Below are positions 24,440-37,040 of a DNA stretch of 64,000 nt, piece by piece; position 1 is the stretch's first letter; each line of letters begins with the position of its first letter. A model generated the notes under the pieces. That model made no database searches. It saw only the letters and a program-made list of their open reading frames with translations, and was not told the DNA's origin. A program made the position numbers and the translations under genes. Source of the DNA: Sipunculus nudus (taxonomy: Eukaryota > Annelida > Sipuncula > Golfingiida > Sipunculidae); the NCBI GenBank assembly GCA_026874595.1, contig CM049321.1, positions 49,335,297 through 49,399,296 of the forward strand, read 5' to 3'.

Positions 24440-24800
24440 ATGTCATAGGCAAATCTCCTGTGAAAGCTGTAATAAGGTCATGGTATCCTATACTTTCCGA
24501 ACTACGGGCCTGAAACATTATTTTGAGGACCCAAAAGTCAGATGAGCACAAAATGTATCCGCTAGCCCTAGAATCTTCTTACGTAATACTCCTGGGCGTC
24601 TAGGGCAAATCTCAGTTGAAAGCTGATATTAGGTCACGGCGACCTATATTCTATGAAATACTAGCCAAGCATATGCTTTTAAGCATGGAATAGTCAGACA
24701 GGACACGAAAATATTCTGTTTGACCTAGAATCTTCCGACTTCTATGCAAAACCTCCTTTGAGTAGGTCACTGCCACATGTATTATCTGAATTACGGGGAC
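24440..24800. repeat. Short tandem diverged repeat, about 156-base period
   Basis: GGCAAATCTC...GAAAGCTG...AGGTCA...CCTATA at about 24448 recurs at about 24604, with a weaker third trace near 24750 (AGGTCACTGCCACATGTATT, then GAATTACGGG). No coding content. Confidence 0.45.
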
Positions 24801-25470
24801 TGCTATTGCACTACACAATGATTAAACTGAGAACGCTATATTGCGTTACATTTCATTCTGTTCTGGGTCAGTGACGTGCAACACCGTAAGAGCTAACCTT
24901 GAAGCAATGAATAAAATGCTACAAAATAACGGAATTCTCGGTGGTTTATATTACACGTCCGATATAAATGTGGTGATAAAACACCTCTCGGAAAAGAACC
25001 GGCTAGACCAGAAAGATTAGAAATTATGGAAAGCACTATTGAATCTAGCGTTCTTTAGATGATTGCGTGCCTTTGAATACACCATCAATAATCCCAAAAC
25101 GACGGGGTACCTTTCACCACAGGATATACCGTTTTATGCACATACTCCAAAAGGGGGAATGTCATTAAACTTTGTTCATAAAGAATACGAAGACAAGTTT
25201 TAATGTTTCGGTTGGGATGTTCTGAGCACGCAGTTTGCGCCCCTTGTACATTTTATCTTACCTGGCTGTTTGTTCAGTTGGGTCTGGACACTTCCGCATG
25301 TTATTCGTCTTGCCTACCTTTAGCACAAAATGATCTGAACACGAACATAAAGGCTCTTATGCAAGCTAGTTATCCGGCAACTTAGAAGGTAGATGGCTAC
25401 AACAGCCATAATACCGGTTTTCCAGTTCTAGGAAATTCAGGCACTATGAAATTTGAAATTGGGGTTTTAA
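24801..25470. other. Non-coding stretch, nothing recognised
   Basis: No supported feature. A 60-codon frame at 25203-25385 is unrecognised. Confidence 0.4.
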
Positions 25471-25479
25471 GGACTATAT

Positions 25480-26012
25480 TAGGGACATGGGAGCTCATAA
25501 TTCGTGGGTTTGCTAAACGCCTTTCAGAAACCTAACCCTTCGCCTGGGGTATTACATTTGGTGATTTATTTCTTCCTTTACCAAACTAACTTTAGAAACA
25601 AAATGTAGTTTTAAACATGTAACCGGGGACAAGTTTATGAGACGCTTAGAAAAGCTTTATGTCCATCTTGGTCGTTGAGTTTTATAATGGAAACTTATCT
25701 AATTTAAGTTAAAAAATAACAACCCCCCCCCCCCCCAGCTTGTCTCATCGCCGCACTAAGAACACAGTGTACGGGAACCAGGGGTAATCAATTCGAGGCC
25801 TGGTCAGTGCAGCGCATTAACGCAATCGTGTGGTTGAAGCAATAAAAAGCCAGGACGATATTATGGACATGGGAGCTAATAATTCATGGGCATGCTAAGC
25901 GACCCCTCCCCCCCCCCCCCCACCAAAGTTTCTTATCGCAGCATTAATACGCAGTGTACTGGAATCAGGGGTAATCAATTCGAGGCCCGGTCAGTGGAGC
26001 ACATTAACCCAC
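25480..26012 (-). repeat. Duplicated SINE-like segment with C-homopolymers
   Basis: Two direct copies: 25490-25530 pairs with 25860-25905 (GGACATGGGAGCT(C/A)ATAATTC), and 25740-25835 pairs with 25925-26012 (CAGGGGTAATCAATTCGAGG). Each contains a poly-C run. On the minus strand the second segment reads GGTTAATGTGCTCCACTGAC then GGGCCTCGAATTG. This looks like a tRNA-derived SINE head with a degenerate B box. Confidence 0.45.
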
Positions 26013-28500
26013 CTATCGTTCTCAATCACGCTAATTCGGAGCATGCTACCCTATTTTAGCCTTTTTTTATAATTATAGAAACTATATATTGCTGCAGTGG
26101 GTCAAGGAACAATAACTCAATAATATTCTCTATATAATAATGTATAAAGAGGGATAGGGGTATTAGGAGATTGTATTATGATGTAATTATACTATATAAA
26201 GTGTGTTGAAAAATTTTGCTTGGCTTTTTTCCCAGCCGACTTAAGCGAAGATGTAATACATGTAGCGGGATTTAGTTTAACGAAATGTTTAATAAAACCC
26301 TATGTCGATCTCGTTCATCTAAAACTAAATGAGGTTTAGAAAAATAAATGTAACAACAGAGAGGGCCCATACACCCGCAAAATTCAGCTAGTACCCCAAC
26401 AGCTCTCCCGAGCACCCTTCGTGGAATGTCAAGGAAGCCACTACGGACATTTGAGACATCGCACACTGCACACGCTTCAAACGATCGATCGGCTGAAGCT
26501 GATATCAGAAGAACAGCGGAGTTATCGGCGTGTGCGATAGGCTCGCCAGGCGCTCTGCCCACAATCCAAAAGTGTTTTGCCCCGTTGCTCGATATCTACT
26601 CGTAATTCAGAGCTGAGAGGTACTCGCAACTGCGAAAATAAATACTAGTATATGATAATAAACAAGTCAATTTTAAAGGAACTGCAGTAAGTGGCCGTAA
26701 ACAGGAGGTGCTTATATGATTAATTATTTTCAGTGAAAATATTGATATAAGAGATATCACTAGCTGGTCACATTTTAAAAGTATACGTAATTCATTCGAC
26801 GGTGATGATTTAAAACCATCAATAAGACATCCACGATAACCGTATTGCTTTATAGCGCATGAACCAATGCTTTGTCTAATCATGTTAAAGAAGACGAGCA
26901 TAGCACGAAAAGGTAGATATTATTTAGACAATAAAAAGCGCTAAAGATGAATATTTTGATAAAGAAACATAGGATAAATGTACTAAATAATCATTCATGG
27001 CAATGCGGTCAAAATTACTGTATATAATTTTTCAAACTTATCCACTTTGATCACAGCTAGTATTTAAATTTAACCCTTGATCTTGATGCCATTTCATAAC
27101 ATTTCAAAAATATATTCTGAATGTTTAGGGGCAATGTAAAAGAGTAATTTATATTTTAATAAGGTCTATACGCATGTAATTGGATATTATTGATTTGTTA
27201 GAATTTTAAAAATTATATAAGAATAACAGCTAACGAAAATTATAGCGTAAGAAGTGGTCAAGTATTCCCGATTGCAAATATGGTTTCTATTAGAAATGGC
27301 ATTACCCTGAAGCATATACATTTTTCTGATACGGATGAAAGAAATACCAATAGATGTCAGATGTGGTCGCAGTCATAACACGATATTGTATTAGACATCA
27401 AACTGTCTCCATGACGATCCTCAAACTACCAGCTAATACTGATCAATAGTTAAATTATTAAAATAGCCATAACAAAGTTACAGAATCACATAAATTACAG
27501 CTGTAATGATAATTACAGCTCTGTTTGCGTAAATTTACTGAGAGGGAAATCGGGAGTAATTGTAATACTTCTCGCTCCGTGACGAAGTATATGTAATCAG
27601 GTAAGAAATAAATCGCTTAGTAGATAAATGTACTTGTAGTCGAAATTCGGGGAACAAACCTAACTGCCCGTCCAAATATATCTTGATGCATTATGCTCCA
27701 CTAACTTGAGAATTAGATACACACAAATATACATACACCTAAAGGTTTGTGTTCAATAAAAACATCATTGAGGAAAGGAGTGCTTAAGGTCTAATCATCG
27801 TCAAACAACCTTGGTTTAATTTAGCTTTAAAATTCATATTAATAATAATTTTAGACACAGTGATGTATATATTTTTAGAATCCTTAGAATATTCTCTATC
27901 AGATGAGATATATGTAAAAAGTGTAACAGTGTCCACTTTGAAAATTTAAACTTGAAATGATTTAAAATTATTTTTTTTTAATTGGATATATCTCAAAATT
28001 GGCATAGGGTATGTATATGGAAATAGTATCATTTGAAACTACATACAAATATCTCCAGGCGTTTTTTTTTTGTTACATATTTATTTCTTTTTTTTCATAA
28101 TGAATTTTAAATTTAAAAAAAAATGTGTGATGTTAACAATACTTATTTTGTTTGAATAACGTATTCTACTACACTAAAAACGATATAGGAAAAAAAAGCA
28201 ATTTAGAATACTTGTTGATTTACCTATATGCAAAATTTGAAGACTCTTTATTCGATGGTTTTTGAGAAATATCGCTCTGAAGACCGTACAGTCTCCTGAA
28301 ATACTGTTTTGAAAACGGCCAAAACTGTTTGGGAAGAGAAATTTCGTTTTGAGTGGAAAACAGGGATATAAGCGCAAGTGACAGTTGTATTTTTTCACTA
28401 AATGTTCGGATGAGAATCGGTTTCAATGTATAAATTATAAAATTTAATGGTTTATCAATGTTACAAAAAGGATTTTATTAGGCATCATGACAACTAGAGA
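26013..28500. other. No supported gene
   Basis: A GC-richer island at 26340-26560 carries a 96-codon minus-strand frame (26272-26562) that I do not recognise. From 27950 to 28400 the sequence has the look of an old interspersed repeat (ATATCTC and TTTTTGAGAAATAT motifs), but I cannot define its ends. Confidence 0.35.
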
Positions 28501-28716
28501 ACTGTCAAACTAAAGTAGGCGGAGCTTACTGGTCGGAGGGGTCGGTTATCGGTAATCAGGTCATGGGCTACCGCGCCGGGGCACGCGTCAGGTGTGAAGT
28601 GACTGATACGAACGATCACTCTGTTTACTCTGCGCTCTCATTCAGACCACCATATACCCTAATCAAATTAACAGCTTGTCTCTCCCTCTCACAATTATAT
28701 ATGAGACACTACGTAG

Positions 28717-29043
28717 CTAGCAGCAACACATATCTCTCTCTCTCTTAGATTTATTTACACCAGTCATATACGCGCTGAATCTTGCTGCGGCCGCTCTTCC
28801 TTTACCGATCGCTCTCATAGCTAAGACTCCGGCGCGGTTCACTTCGCAAAATTTGTTGGCAGGCGACGTGGTGGTGTAACTTGGTGCCCCGTTCCTCTCA
28901 CAAAATTCATTCGTGCAACGCAGTCCCATATTGCTGCACCAACCTCGGCGTTTATTTACATCCTCCACTAACGACACGGGAACCTTGTGAACAGCAGTAT
29001 GTGACTGTCTCTCGTTCAAATAGCAAATTTTATCTTCGCTCAT
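28717..29043 (-). mobile_element. Mutator-like (MULE) transposase-domain fragment
   Basis: The minus-strand frame holds a Cys-containing lead (LRCTNEFCERNGAPSY) followed by EVNRAGVLAMRAIGKGRAAA. The pattern VNRR..LAMR.IGKG is typical of the Mutator-type transposase-associated domain found in many invertebrate repeats. After about 95 residues the frame runs into a TCTCTC simple repeat near 28736-28745 and the similarity stops, so only a piece of the domain is present. No terminal repeats or downstream DDE residues are visible. The assignment rests on motif recall without a search. Confidence 0.45.
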
Positions 29044-29049
29044 TCTACT

Positions 29050-30965
29050 CTATTTTCTTCGACCCATGACGTTCAGTTTGAAGATAGTGTATATAATAGA
29101 TGAAGGAACGATGTATTCGGTAATGGTTATGGCGATGTAATGATGGACCCTGGGAGAAAATGTTATAGTGTATAACAGGGTCAATATTACAGAAATAACA
29201 ATCGGTAAATTCATATTTCTGTGTATATTCTTGGTGCCAGGACCATTATTGGGTGACATTAACATATGTTAGGACAGTGACATAGACATTATTCGGCGAC
29301 TGGAGGAGTACGATGTACAGTTTATTTCTGGGTTAGGCGTATAGGGGGACGTGTTTGTATAAATTAGAGCCAATTACTAAGTGCCGGTATTAAAGATAAG
29401 CTCTTTCCCGACTGACTCACCGCGGCTTCCCCACGCCTGTCAATCAACCATTTGCCTAATACCGCGAGCGTATGGTTAACCAATAAGCAACTTACACACT
29501 GCCAACTCTCGCCGAGCTGCCAGTTGGTCCTGTTTGCACCCCACGTGGGGCTGACATCTGAATTAAAATACTTATTTTTCTAAGTGTTACAATATAACCA
29601 CAGGAACGTGTTTTTGTGAAAGATAGATATAGCAAACATTTTTCAGAAAAACGTAATTTTCATGATTTTTGACGATGATTAGACCTTAAGTAAACTCTAT
29701 GCCAGATTTTTGTTGTACTCTTATGTACTGGCATGTAAAATATTTTGATTTTAGTTGTACTTTTTTATTTAAGTTACAACTTTTAGTTGTACTTGTTTAT
29801 TTTTGAACATAATACCCTGAGGGTAAGTTCTGGCAAAGGTACAATGAACATTATTATGTATCAGATACAGGTAGAAGGAAAGCCGGGTAAACGTTGCATT
29901 AATGGATTGTGATTCTCGAATTGTACTTTCATTAACAGTATATAAAACTAAGTTAGGATGATGGGATGGTTATCATTCAATTATAGATATGTGGTGTTTG
30001 CCACAGGAAATCCATATTATAACATTTACTGCTGACAACCCAATCTTAACAGACAGATGTTTGGTTGTACATTTATTAACATAGGATTACATACCAGAAT
30101 GGCTGTGGCTAGGAAATATTGACTGTACGAAGAATGGTGAATGGGTACTTTGTGTCCCATAACATGATTAACGATACGTTAGGTTTCAAATAGGTTTCAA
30201 GGTTAAATTTTGGGAGGTAGTAAGCTATGGAGGTAGCCATTCGCATGTTAAGGTAGATAATGATATGTTTTTCCAAGCACATCGTGCATATGTTTAAGTT
30301 TTTAAATAATCATTTTTGATATGTGCATAAATATGCACACTTCGACAATAGCTTTGTCATCCAACTTAACTTATTTGATATATATATATATCTATTATTT
30401 ATATGTGTGTGTATATATATGTGTGTGAATATGTGTGTGTGCGATTAACTTATAGATTTGACGTGGAGTAACTCTGGATGACTGTGTAGTAAAGTATGCA
30501 ATGTTTGGTCCGATAGTTGTAATATTGATAATGCTACCAATAAGTATTATTGATCAATCTTGATCCGCCCAGAGCAAAGTGTGCAATTCGTCCCATAAAG
30601 CGACATTGTCAGTCCAAGTCCCGGGCTACCGTAGAATATATATCTTTCTCTTAATTATTCATATGGTCAGTCCTGGTAGAAAGCAACGCAAAACATGTTA
30701 TTAAGCAGAAACCGAGATCATGTTCCCTAATTATACGTTTCGTCATATTACTTGTAAGTTAAAGTTATCACTAATTATCAAGAGCTGATTTTCTATGAAT
30801 ATTTAAGACAGTGAACTTTCATCCTAATCATTTAATCATTTTGCTATACGGACTACCGCAAAATAAATAAAAATGTTCCTATTAAATTAAACCTCAAGTT
30901 TGACTCCTGTTAATATAAAAAAAGACTCCCATCTTAATTACATTGTCATAAAAATTGAGTAAACC
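29050..30965. other. No supported gene; one E-box palindrome
   Basis: CCCCACGTGGGG at 29539-29550 is a perfect 12-base palindrome around an E-box (CACGTG), with a CCAAT motif about 60 bases upstream. There is no recognised transcript. TG/TA-rich simple sequence lies at about 30380-30440. Confidence 0.35.
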
Positions 30966-30969
30966 AACG

Positions 30970-31630
30970 AAGATAGAACGACAGTAGGTATTCAGTTAAC
31001 AAGTATGAGGCACCATGATACTTTAATCTTGATAACAGTATACGTATCGTTCACTCCACACAAAGAGTGCAAATCTTACAATAAAGACCTAAAACATTAT
31101 CGTAGTGATATATAGCCATCAAAAAACGACACCTCCTAAAAAACACATGTTTATCTGGTATCACTATGTACACCTAATCACATATATAAAATTAAACTAA
31201 ACATGAATAAAAAGTAAGCAGAATCACCCTGGGCATGTTTACTTATGGAAAACACACAGAGCTCGCTTTTTCGACAAATCCCTATGGCAACTGTACATTC
31301 ACTAAGAAAAATTCAAATGTTGTGCAGACGTGAACACTCCCCCTTGAAGGTTATCTTGGCACGTGACAGTGAATAAGACTTTTAACCTAGCCTTTTGTTT
31401 TCTAACTATATAAAGATTTATTAGACTCTCTGATAACGTTACACTGCCTTTTACAAGCTCCGAGTGGACCTTCCTCCTTCAAATAGAACCTATTTGTTAC
31501 GAGGCTTGTAAACTTGCGGGTAGAAGCCGGCTGTCGGACATTGTAGACAAGAGCCTCCCCAACAGCAAGTCATCGATGTTCAATACGATGTGGTCTTCAT
31601 TTGCTTAGGGCAGGTATCCAGATACTGTAC
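30970..31630. repeat. Three-copy diverged repeat, copy R2
   Basis: Related to 22590-23215 and 32780-33090. Its right end (CAATACGATGTGGTCTTCAT then GGGCAGGTA) is shared closely with R3, so R2 and R3 are nearer relatives than R1. Confidence 0.55.
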
Positions 31631-32635
31631 GATTATAATTATAATATCCATTGGGTCTTTAGATGCACTTATCTAAGTACATATCGTGGTATATGTAAGG
31701 GGTGCATGTATACAGAACTACTCCTCCGATTGTTATTAGTAAATAGTTGTATAAATCCTTTTAAATGATCTGACTCAGGTTCAAACATAAACAAGAAAAC
31801 TAACGCATGATTCTGATCTAAGAAGAGATTATCAAATTCCATCGAATAGTTTACCCGTATTAATTTGACTAGCAGCTAAACATTAGGATATGTACATATG
31901 ATTAAGACTCTGATCCAAGAAAGGGATAATCCACCCTTTGTTCCCATAATTAACTGAATATATTCAATTAAAATAGGACAATAATAAAGTTGGATCTTTG
32001 TAGGTTAAACAGTTCACGTGATATATGAAAGGTTTATGTATGTAAGCATGTATATGTGTATAGTACTGGTGCGAGCGTGTCCATTCTTGTCATCCAGAAC
32101 GCGGGATAGTTAACAAAAGACGCCGATTCGATTTGCAATGACCCTGAGTGGTATTAAATGCCCTATTTCTTTTTTGCACGTGTTACATTTCATCTAGTGA
32201 CACACTCGATCAGAGTAATACCGGTAAAAAAGATTACCATTTTGGGCAGAGGTCAAAATGTTATCGATAAGTCGTTAATAAGCTTCTGTCAGATACATTT
32301 GGCAGCACCTTCAGTGGTAACAGATTATTTAATGGTAAGTAGATAATATTTCACCTCTGGCCCTTTGTTTAGGCACTGGCGCAAATAAAACTGGTCGACG
32401 GTAGGTGTTCACCGCTGTCGGTCTCTATATTTTTGATCCGGAAGTAGCAAGGGTTAATAGGTTAGTTAATTTTGCATGATAATGATATTTAACAGTAAAC
32501 GAGTGAAATGACTTCTGTTTAAATATTAACCAAAATGTAGGAGTCCGTAGAGGAATACTTGAGTCCACATACACACACCCATATGTATTTGCACATTTTG
32601 AAAATACATGTGGCTGGTCCATATGTATATATAAA
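31631..32635. other. Non-coding stretch, nothing recognised
   Basis: No supported feature. The 62-codon frame at 32158-32346 is unrecognised. Confidence 0.4.
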
Positions 32636-32636
32636 T

Positions 32637-32697
<61 letters not shown>
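32637..32697. repeat. Compound (CA)n-(TA)n microsatellite
   Basis: About 12 CA units followed by about 18 TA units. The open frames across it are artefacts. Confidence 0.95.
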
Positions 32698-32699
<2 letters not shown>

Positions 32700-32779
32700 A
32701 GGTCAATTGTATGTAAGGTTGATGGTCGACACTATCGGCCTTTGAGACTGATCACTGAAGCAAAGTTTACCAGAGAACA

Positions 32780-33090
32780 ATTTAGTTGTAGTAGATACTG
32801 CCCTTCGAAGGTTATTATAGCACGTGGCAGGGAATTGCTGTTGGAACATTGCATATTTTCCCCTAGCTATATATCTAATGATTAACATATCTCTCTGATA
32901 GCTGTAAACTCTGTGTTTACAGGTTTTTGGCGGATCCTGCTTAAAATTATTTGATATCACTTGTACCGAGGCAGGTAAACTGACTCTAAAAGCAATCTGT
33001 AGGCAAGAGCCTGAATATTTGTCTCCCCCAAAAAAGGTCATTGGTGTCCCAATACGATGCGGTCTTCATTGGCCGAGGGCAGGTAACTAT
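32780..33090. repeat. Three-copy diverged repeat, copy R3
   Basis: Shares GAAGGTTAT(T/C)(A/T)T(A/G)GCACGTG, CAAGAGCCT and CAATACGATG(C/T)GGTCTTCAT with R2. It lies about 215 bases left of the large tandem duplication. Confidence 0.55.
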
Positions 33091-33660
33091 ATATGTCATA
33101 GCTGAACGGAGTTTCGAATAATCATGTATAGACATTGGGGAAACACGGGCAAAGAGGGACCCTTCTGTCGACTAACCTAATAATTTGATACATAATATTA
33201 ATATATGATGAAGATAAACGTTACTCTTTATATGTTTACAAATGATCACAGACTGCCCAAAAGTATATACGTAAATACATGTAGACTTGTATGTGTGTAA
33301 GAATGTCTATACGTGTTCATATAGAACGCATATGTAAGAATTGATCGGAAAGTAGTATTTATACCGACCCATAGTGGGAACTAAAGGCCTCTTGTATAGT
33401 CAAGTGTGCCATTGGGTCTCGTGATAGGATTGATCCAAAATATGACCCGGGACACCAAAACGAATTGAGGAAGCATATCTCTTATCAGTAAAATGTCTCC
33501 CTCAAAGGGTTTGTATATCACATGAAAATAGCATATTCTTCATCAATAAAATCTCGGCCTCAGCATCTGGAATGTAACCTACATACTCTTACGTATAGCC
33601 CGGCTGAAGAAAAACATAAGATATATTGAAAGCTTGTATATTTAGATTTTTTTTTTACAG

Positions 33661-34006
33661 ATCCATGTCAGCAAGTTTACCCTGCACGAAATCGCCAGCG
33701 TTTACACCCATATTGAGAGAAGACTAGGCAGGCTTCCATGCGAGTATAACAATATATTACAGTATAAGGTATTTCCCCACTTTAAATATTATTTTCCATC
33801 CTATAGCTAAATATCATGGAAACATGTGCATGAAGCAAACGTTAGCAACAACTACAACTAAGAAATAATTTAGAACAAATATTGTAGATTTGTTTTACAA
33901 TTTTATTTCTTTATAGGTCTATTAAGTTTTCCATTTACCTTCACCTTAACCATCCTAAGGGTACAGCGACCCAACGTGACTTTACATGCCATTCATATAA
34001 GTACAG
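33661..34006 (+). other. Two candidate upstream exons, unit 1
   Basis: A T-rich acceptor (TTTTTTTTACAG) precedes a 108-base segment at 33661-33768 that is open in one frame for 36 codons (it includes KFTLHEIASVYTHIERRLGR) and ends at AAG/GTATTT. A second segment, 33917-34006 (90 bases), has acceptor TTCTTTATAG and a strong donor ACAG/GTGAGT. Joined in phase the second gives a stop at its third codon, so the pair is either 5' untranslated, the end of another gene, or not spliced together. The peptide is not recognised. Identical segments occur in unit 2 at 42228-42335 and 42484-42573. Confidence 0.35.
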
Positions 34007-36442
34007 GTGAGTGAAACGAATATAATATATAGACATAACATACACCATTCCCTGAAAATGGAGAACTCTTTATGGATTTTTCTTGTACTTTATTTTTCTC
34101 TCTAGAACATTGAACTATGAAAATATTTGCTTTTCTCTAGCAAGAAATATTTCATACCCTTTTCGTATGTAGTTTTGACTTAACATTTTATAAACAAAAC
34201 AATTGATTAGAATGGTTTTAGTTGCCTCAAAAGATAACTATTTCGTTATACATTATCTATCATTATTAAACATTATAAAATATGAATGCCGAATCGTTTC
34301 TGACCAAGATGGAAGGAATGACGTGTACAGGTCAAATATACTCATAAAGATTGTTAATCAGCTACGTCCTGGTATTTTTGATCAGTGAATTAAAGGTGCG
34401 ATTTTGATTAATAATGAATACGATGACATTTTAACCCTTGTCGATAGAAAAGTAACTCTGCAAATGTTGCAAGATGTTGAGTGTACCACTTATATTCTGC
34501 CAGTTAATCTTACCATACAATGTTCCAAAACGTTTGAAAGTTCATTAAATTTAGGGTAATATTCTTTAAATTTCCTATTTTTGCTCATTATTTGCTCACC
34601 TGTTTATAGATAGAGAAATTATTTCCCGTTAATCTTTTTTTTCTTTTTTCCCCTTCTTCTTTTTCTTTTGTCAACTTTTTATCTGGTTTGTCGATGTTCA
34701 CTCCTTTACTATAACAGGTGAAAAAATTGGATAAAAGTGGGCTTTTAAAATATAATTCCTAAGATTTTTAGCAGGCTTTTTTAAGAAACTCATTCAAAAA
34801 GTTGAGTGACTCTGTACTTTTCAGTTACCTCACGTTTCCAGGGGAACCATATGATTTCGAAGGTTGAAACTTAGGCACGTGTCATAAACATTGGAAGAGT
34901 ACTGATGGTGATGATACCTTTAGTAATCCTTTAAAAATATGCAAATTACTAAAAAACGTGACTAGAACATAAAAGCAAAATATAATGCAAAGTAGAAAAA
35001 TGTCCAAAGAACCCATTTTTTGAAGCCTCCACTCATGTGAGTGTATATAACAAGAGTGGGTCGGCTATATTAAATCTACATATGCGCCATGCTCAAGTTT
35101 TCATTGCTGTTACGCTACAATTACCTCCTTTTCATTCTTTTTTTGGTTGGACATGCGATATTTCTTTTATCAAACAAGACCGAAGGCTGAATAACATTTT
35201 CATCCTAAATCAAATACTCTTAATAGATACAATCACATAAATTCTGTCCAAGAACGGTTTTATGATTGGTCATAGGCACGTTAGAGTGTTAACAAATGGA
35301 ATTTCCGTATATTTTTGTATGAAAGAACATTTGATTTAAAATAATGAAACTCGGCTTTTGTTTTATTGTAAAGTAGGTGGTAACATATTTGATTATATAT
35401 ATATATATATATATATATATTGCAAAGGCTATTATGACATTATCGGAATATTATGTTTATGGCAAACACTGCCATGTGCTAAAAAACCTCAAACCTTGCA
35501 TTCATACATATCAGACAAGAACTTTAATTCAAATGTTTAAATGACTGCCCACCTGATAATAAGCAGAATATAGAAAGCTTTTATGAAATACAATGGAAAG
35601 AGCTTCCTCACAATAAATATGTTTGAGCTGTTCACGAGAGTCTGTGTACATAATATGTAACCTGGCAAACGGCGGAAAGGCTCAATCATAATTTCATTCC
35701 TGAAGTTTTTTTCTTTACCATGTGTTATTATATATATAGACTTACAATATTGTATAAACTATTAAAACTTAAATAGACTGGTGGAATCTTGCAAAAATAT
35801 TCCCGGTTGAGTTGAGAGGAACACTAATCTGAGATAAACTACATTAATGACTTACATTATAGATATTTTATGTATAACTACTTCCATTACCCAGTTATTG
35901 ACAACAAAAATAAATGTATGAATAGGATTTAAGCATTTAAAGTTTCTTCGTCAGGTTGATTTTCAAGTGTTCCTAACGTCCAAACATAAAAGGAAAGGTT
36001 ACCAGAACAGATAATATAATCTGTCCATTACAGGTATGAATACTATTAGTCAAAACTTAGTGCATATAAAGTCTAAATCACCAACAAATACAAACATTTT
36101 ACTAGAATGTATGACAAAGCTGTTTGCATGCACCCGTTCTCAACTCATAGGAAATGTAAGGAGGTTATCTAGGTAAATGTTTTAACAAGGGTATGAGTGC
36201 TTCAGCCCATACTGAATAAATATCACAAAGTGATATGGCATTTTCATTTATTGTCCGTCCCGGAAGGGTGTGTCATTGTGCACATCTAGTGTCTTTGAAT
36301 TCAAATTAAAATTGTCGAGTGTCACGTTTTTTTTTTCATTTCTGGTTACAAAGTAAGTAGTGGTAACAGTAGTAGGAGTTACAATAAAAATTAATTTGAT
36401 TTGCTAGAGAGTAATTTAATTTTGGTCTTAATCAATTTATAG
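34007..36442. other. Intergenic or 5' intron sequence, unit 1
   Basis: AT-rich, with a short (AT)n at about 35395-35420. Frames of 60-67 codons recur in unit 2 only because the units are duplicates. Nothing is supported as coding. Confidence 0.4.
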
Positions 36443-36450
36443 ACTGCACT

Positions 36451-36981
36451 ATGGCTGGGGCAGCGGGTTCTGAAGAGGAGAGCTGGAAGATGCTCCTCCA
36501 GAAACACCGAGTAGAACTTCTGGTATCAATGAAGTTTCCTAACACACTGCTTTGGGATTACTTGGTGCAGAGCGGAGTTATATCAAAGCAGCAGTACTTA
36601 TCCTAGGCAAGTCTTACAACCTAGTGAAAAAAATCAAGCCACTGGTACAAACTAAATTGCAATACTAAAGGTACTAAGGATAACCAAATTTTACGATTTT
36701 CTCCAATCAAACTTGTATTTTTTTTATATTTGTTAAATAAATATTGAATGATATTTATCATATTATCAGTGTTTTTATCCAGTCTACTTAACAATGATAC
36801 TATTTACTTGATAGAAGGAGCACACCGACCTAGAAATGGGACGCTATGTGTTAGACCATATTGCTTTCAAGCCGCAGTATGAGGGGTTCTTGCAGGCTTT
36901 ACGCGATTCTGATCAAGGTCATGTCGCAGATTTGTTAAAAGGTATTACAGCTTACACAAATGCTTGATAATATTGTTTGTC

Positions 36982-37040
<59 letters not shown>

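Noticed and set aside
26272-26562. 96-codon minus-strand frame in a GC-richer island
   Set aside because: No family resemblance, no splice sites and no paralogue in the window.
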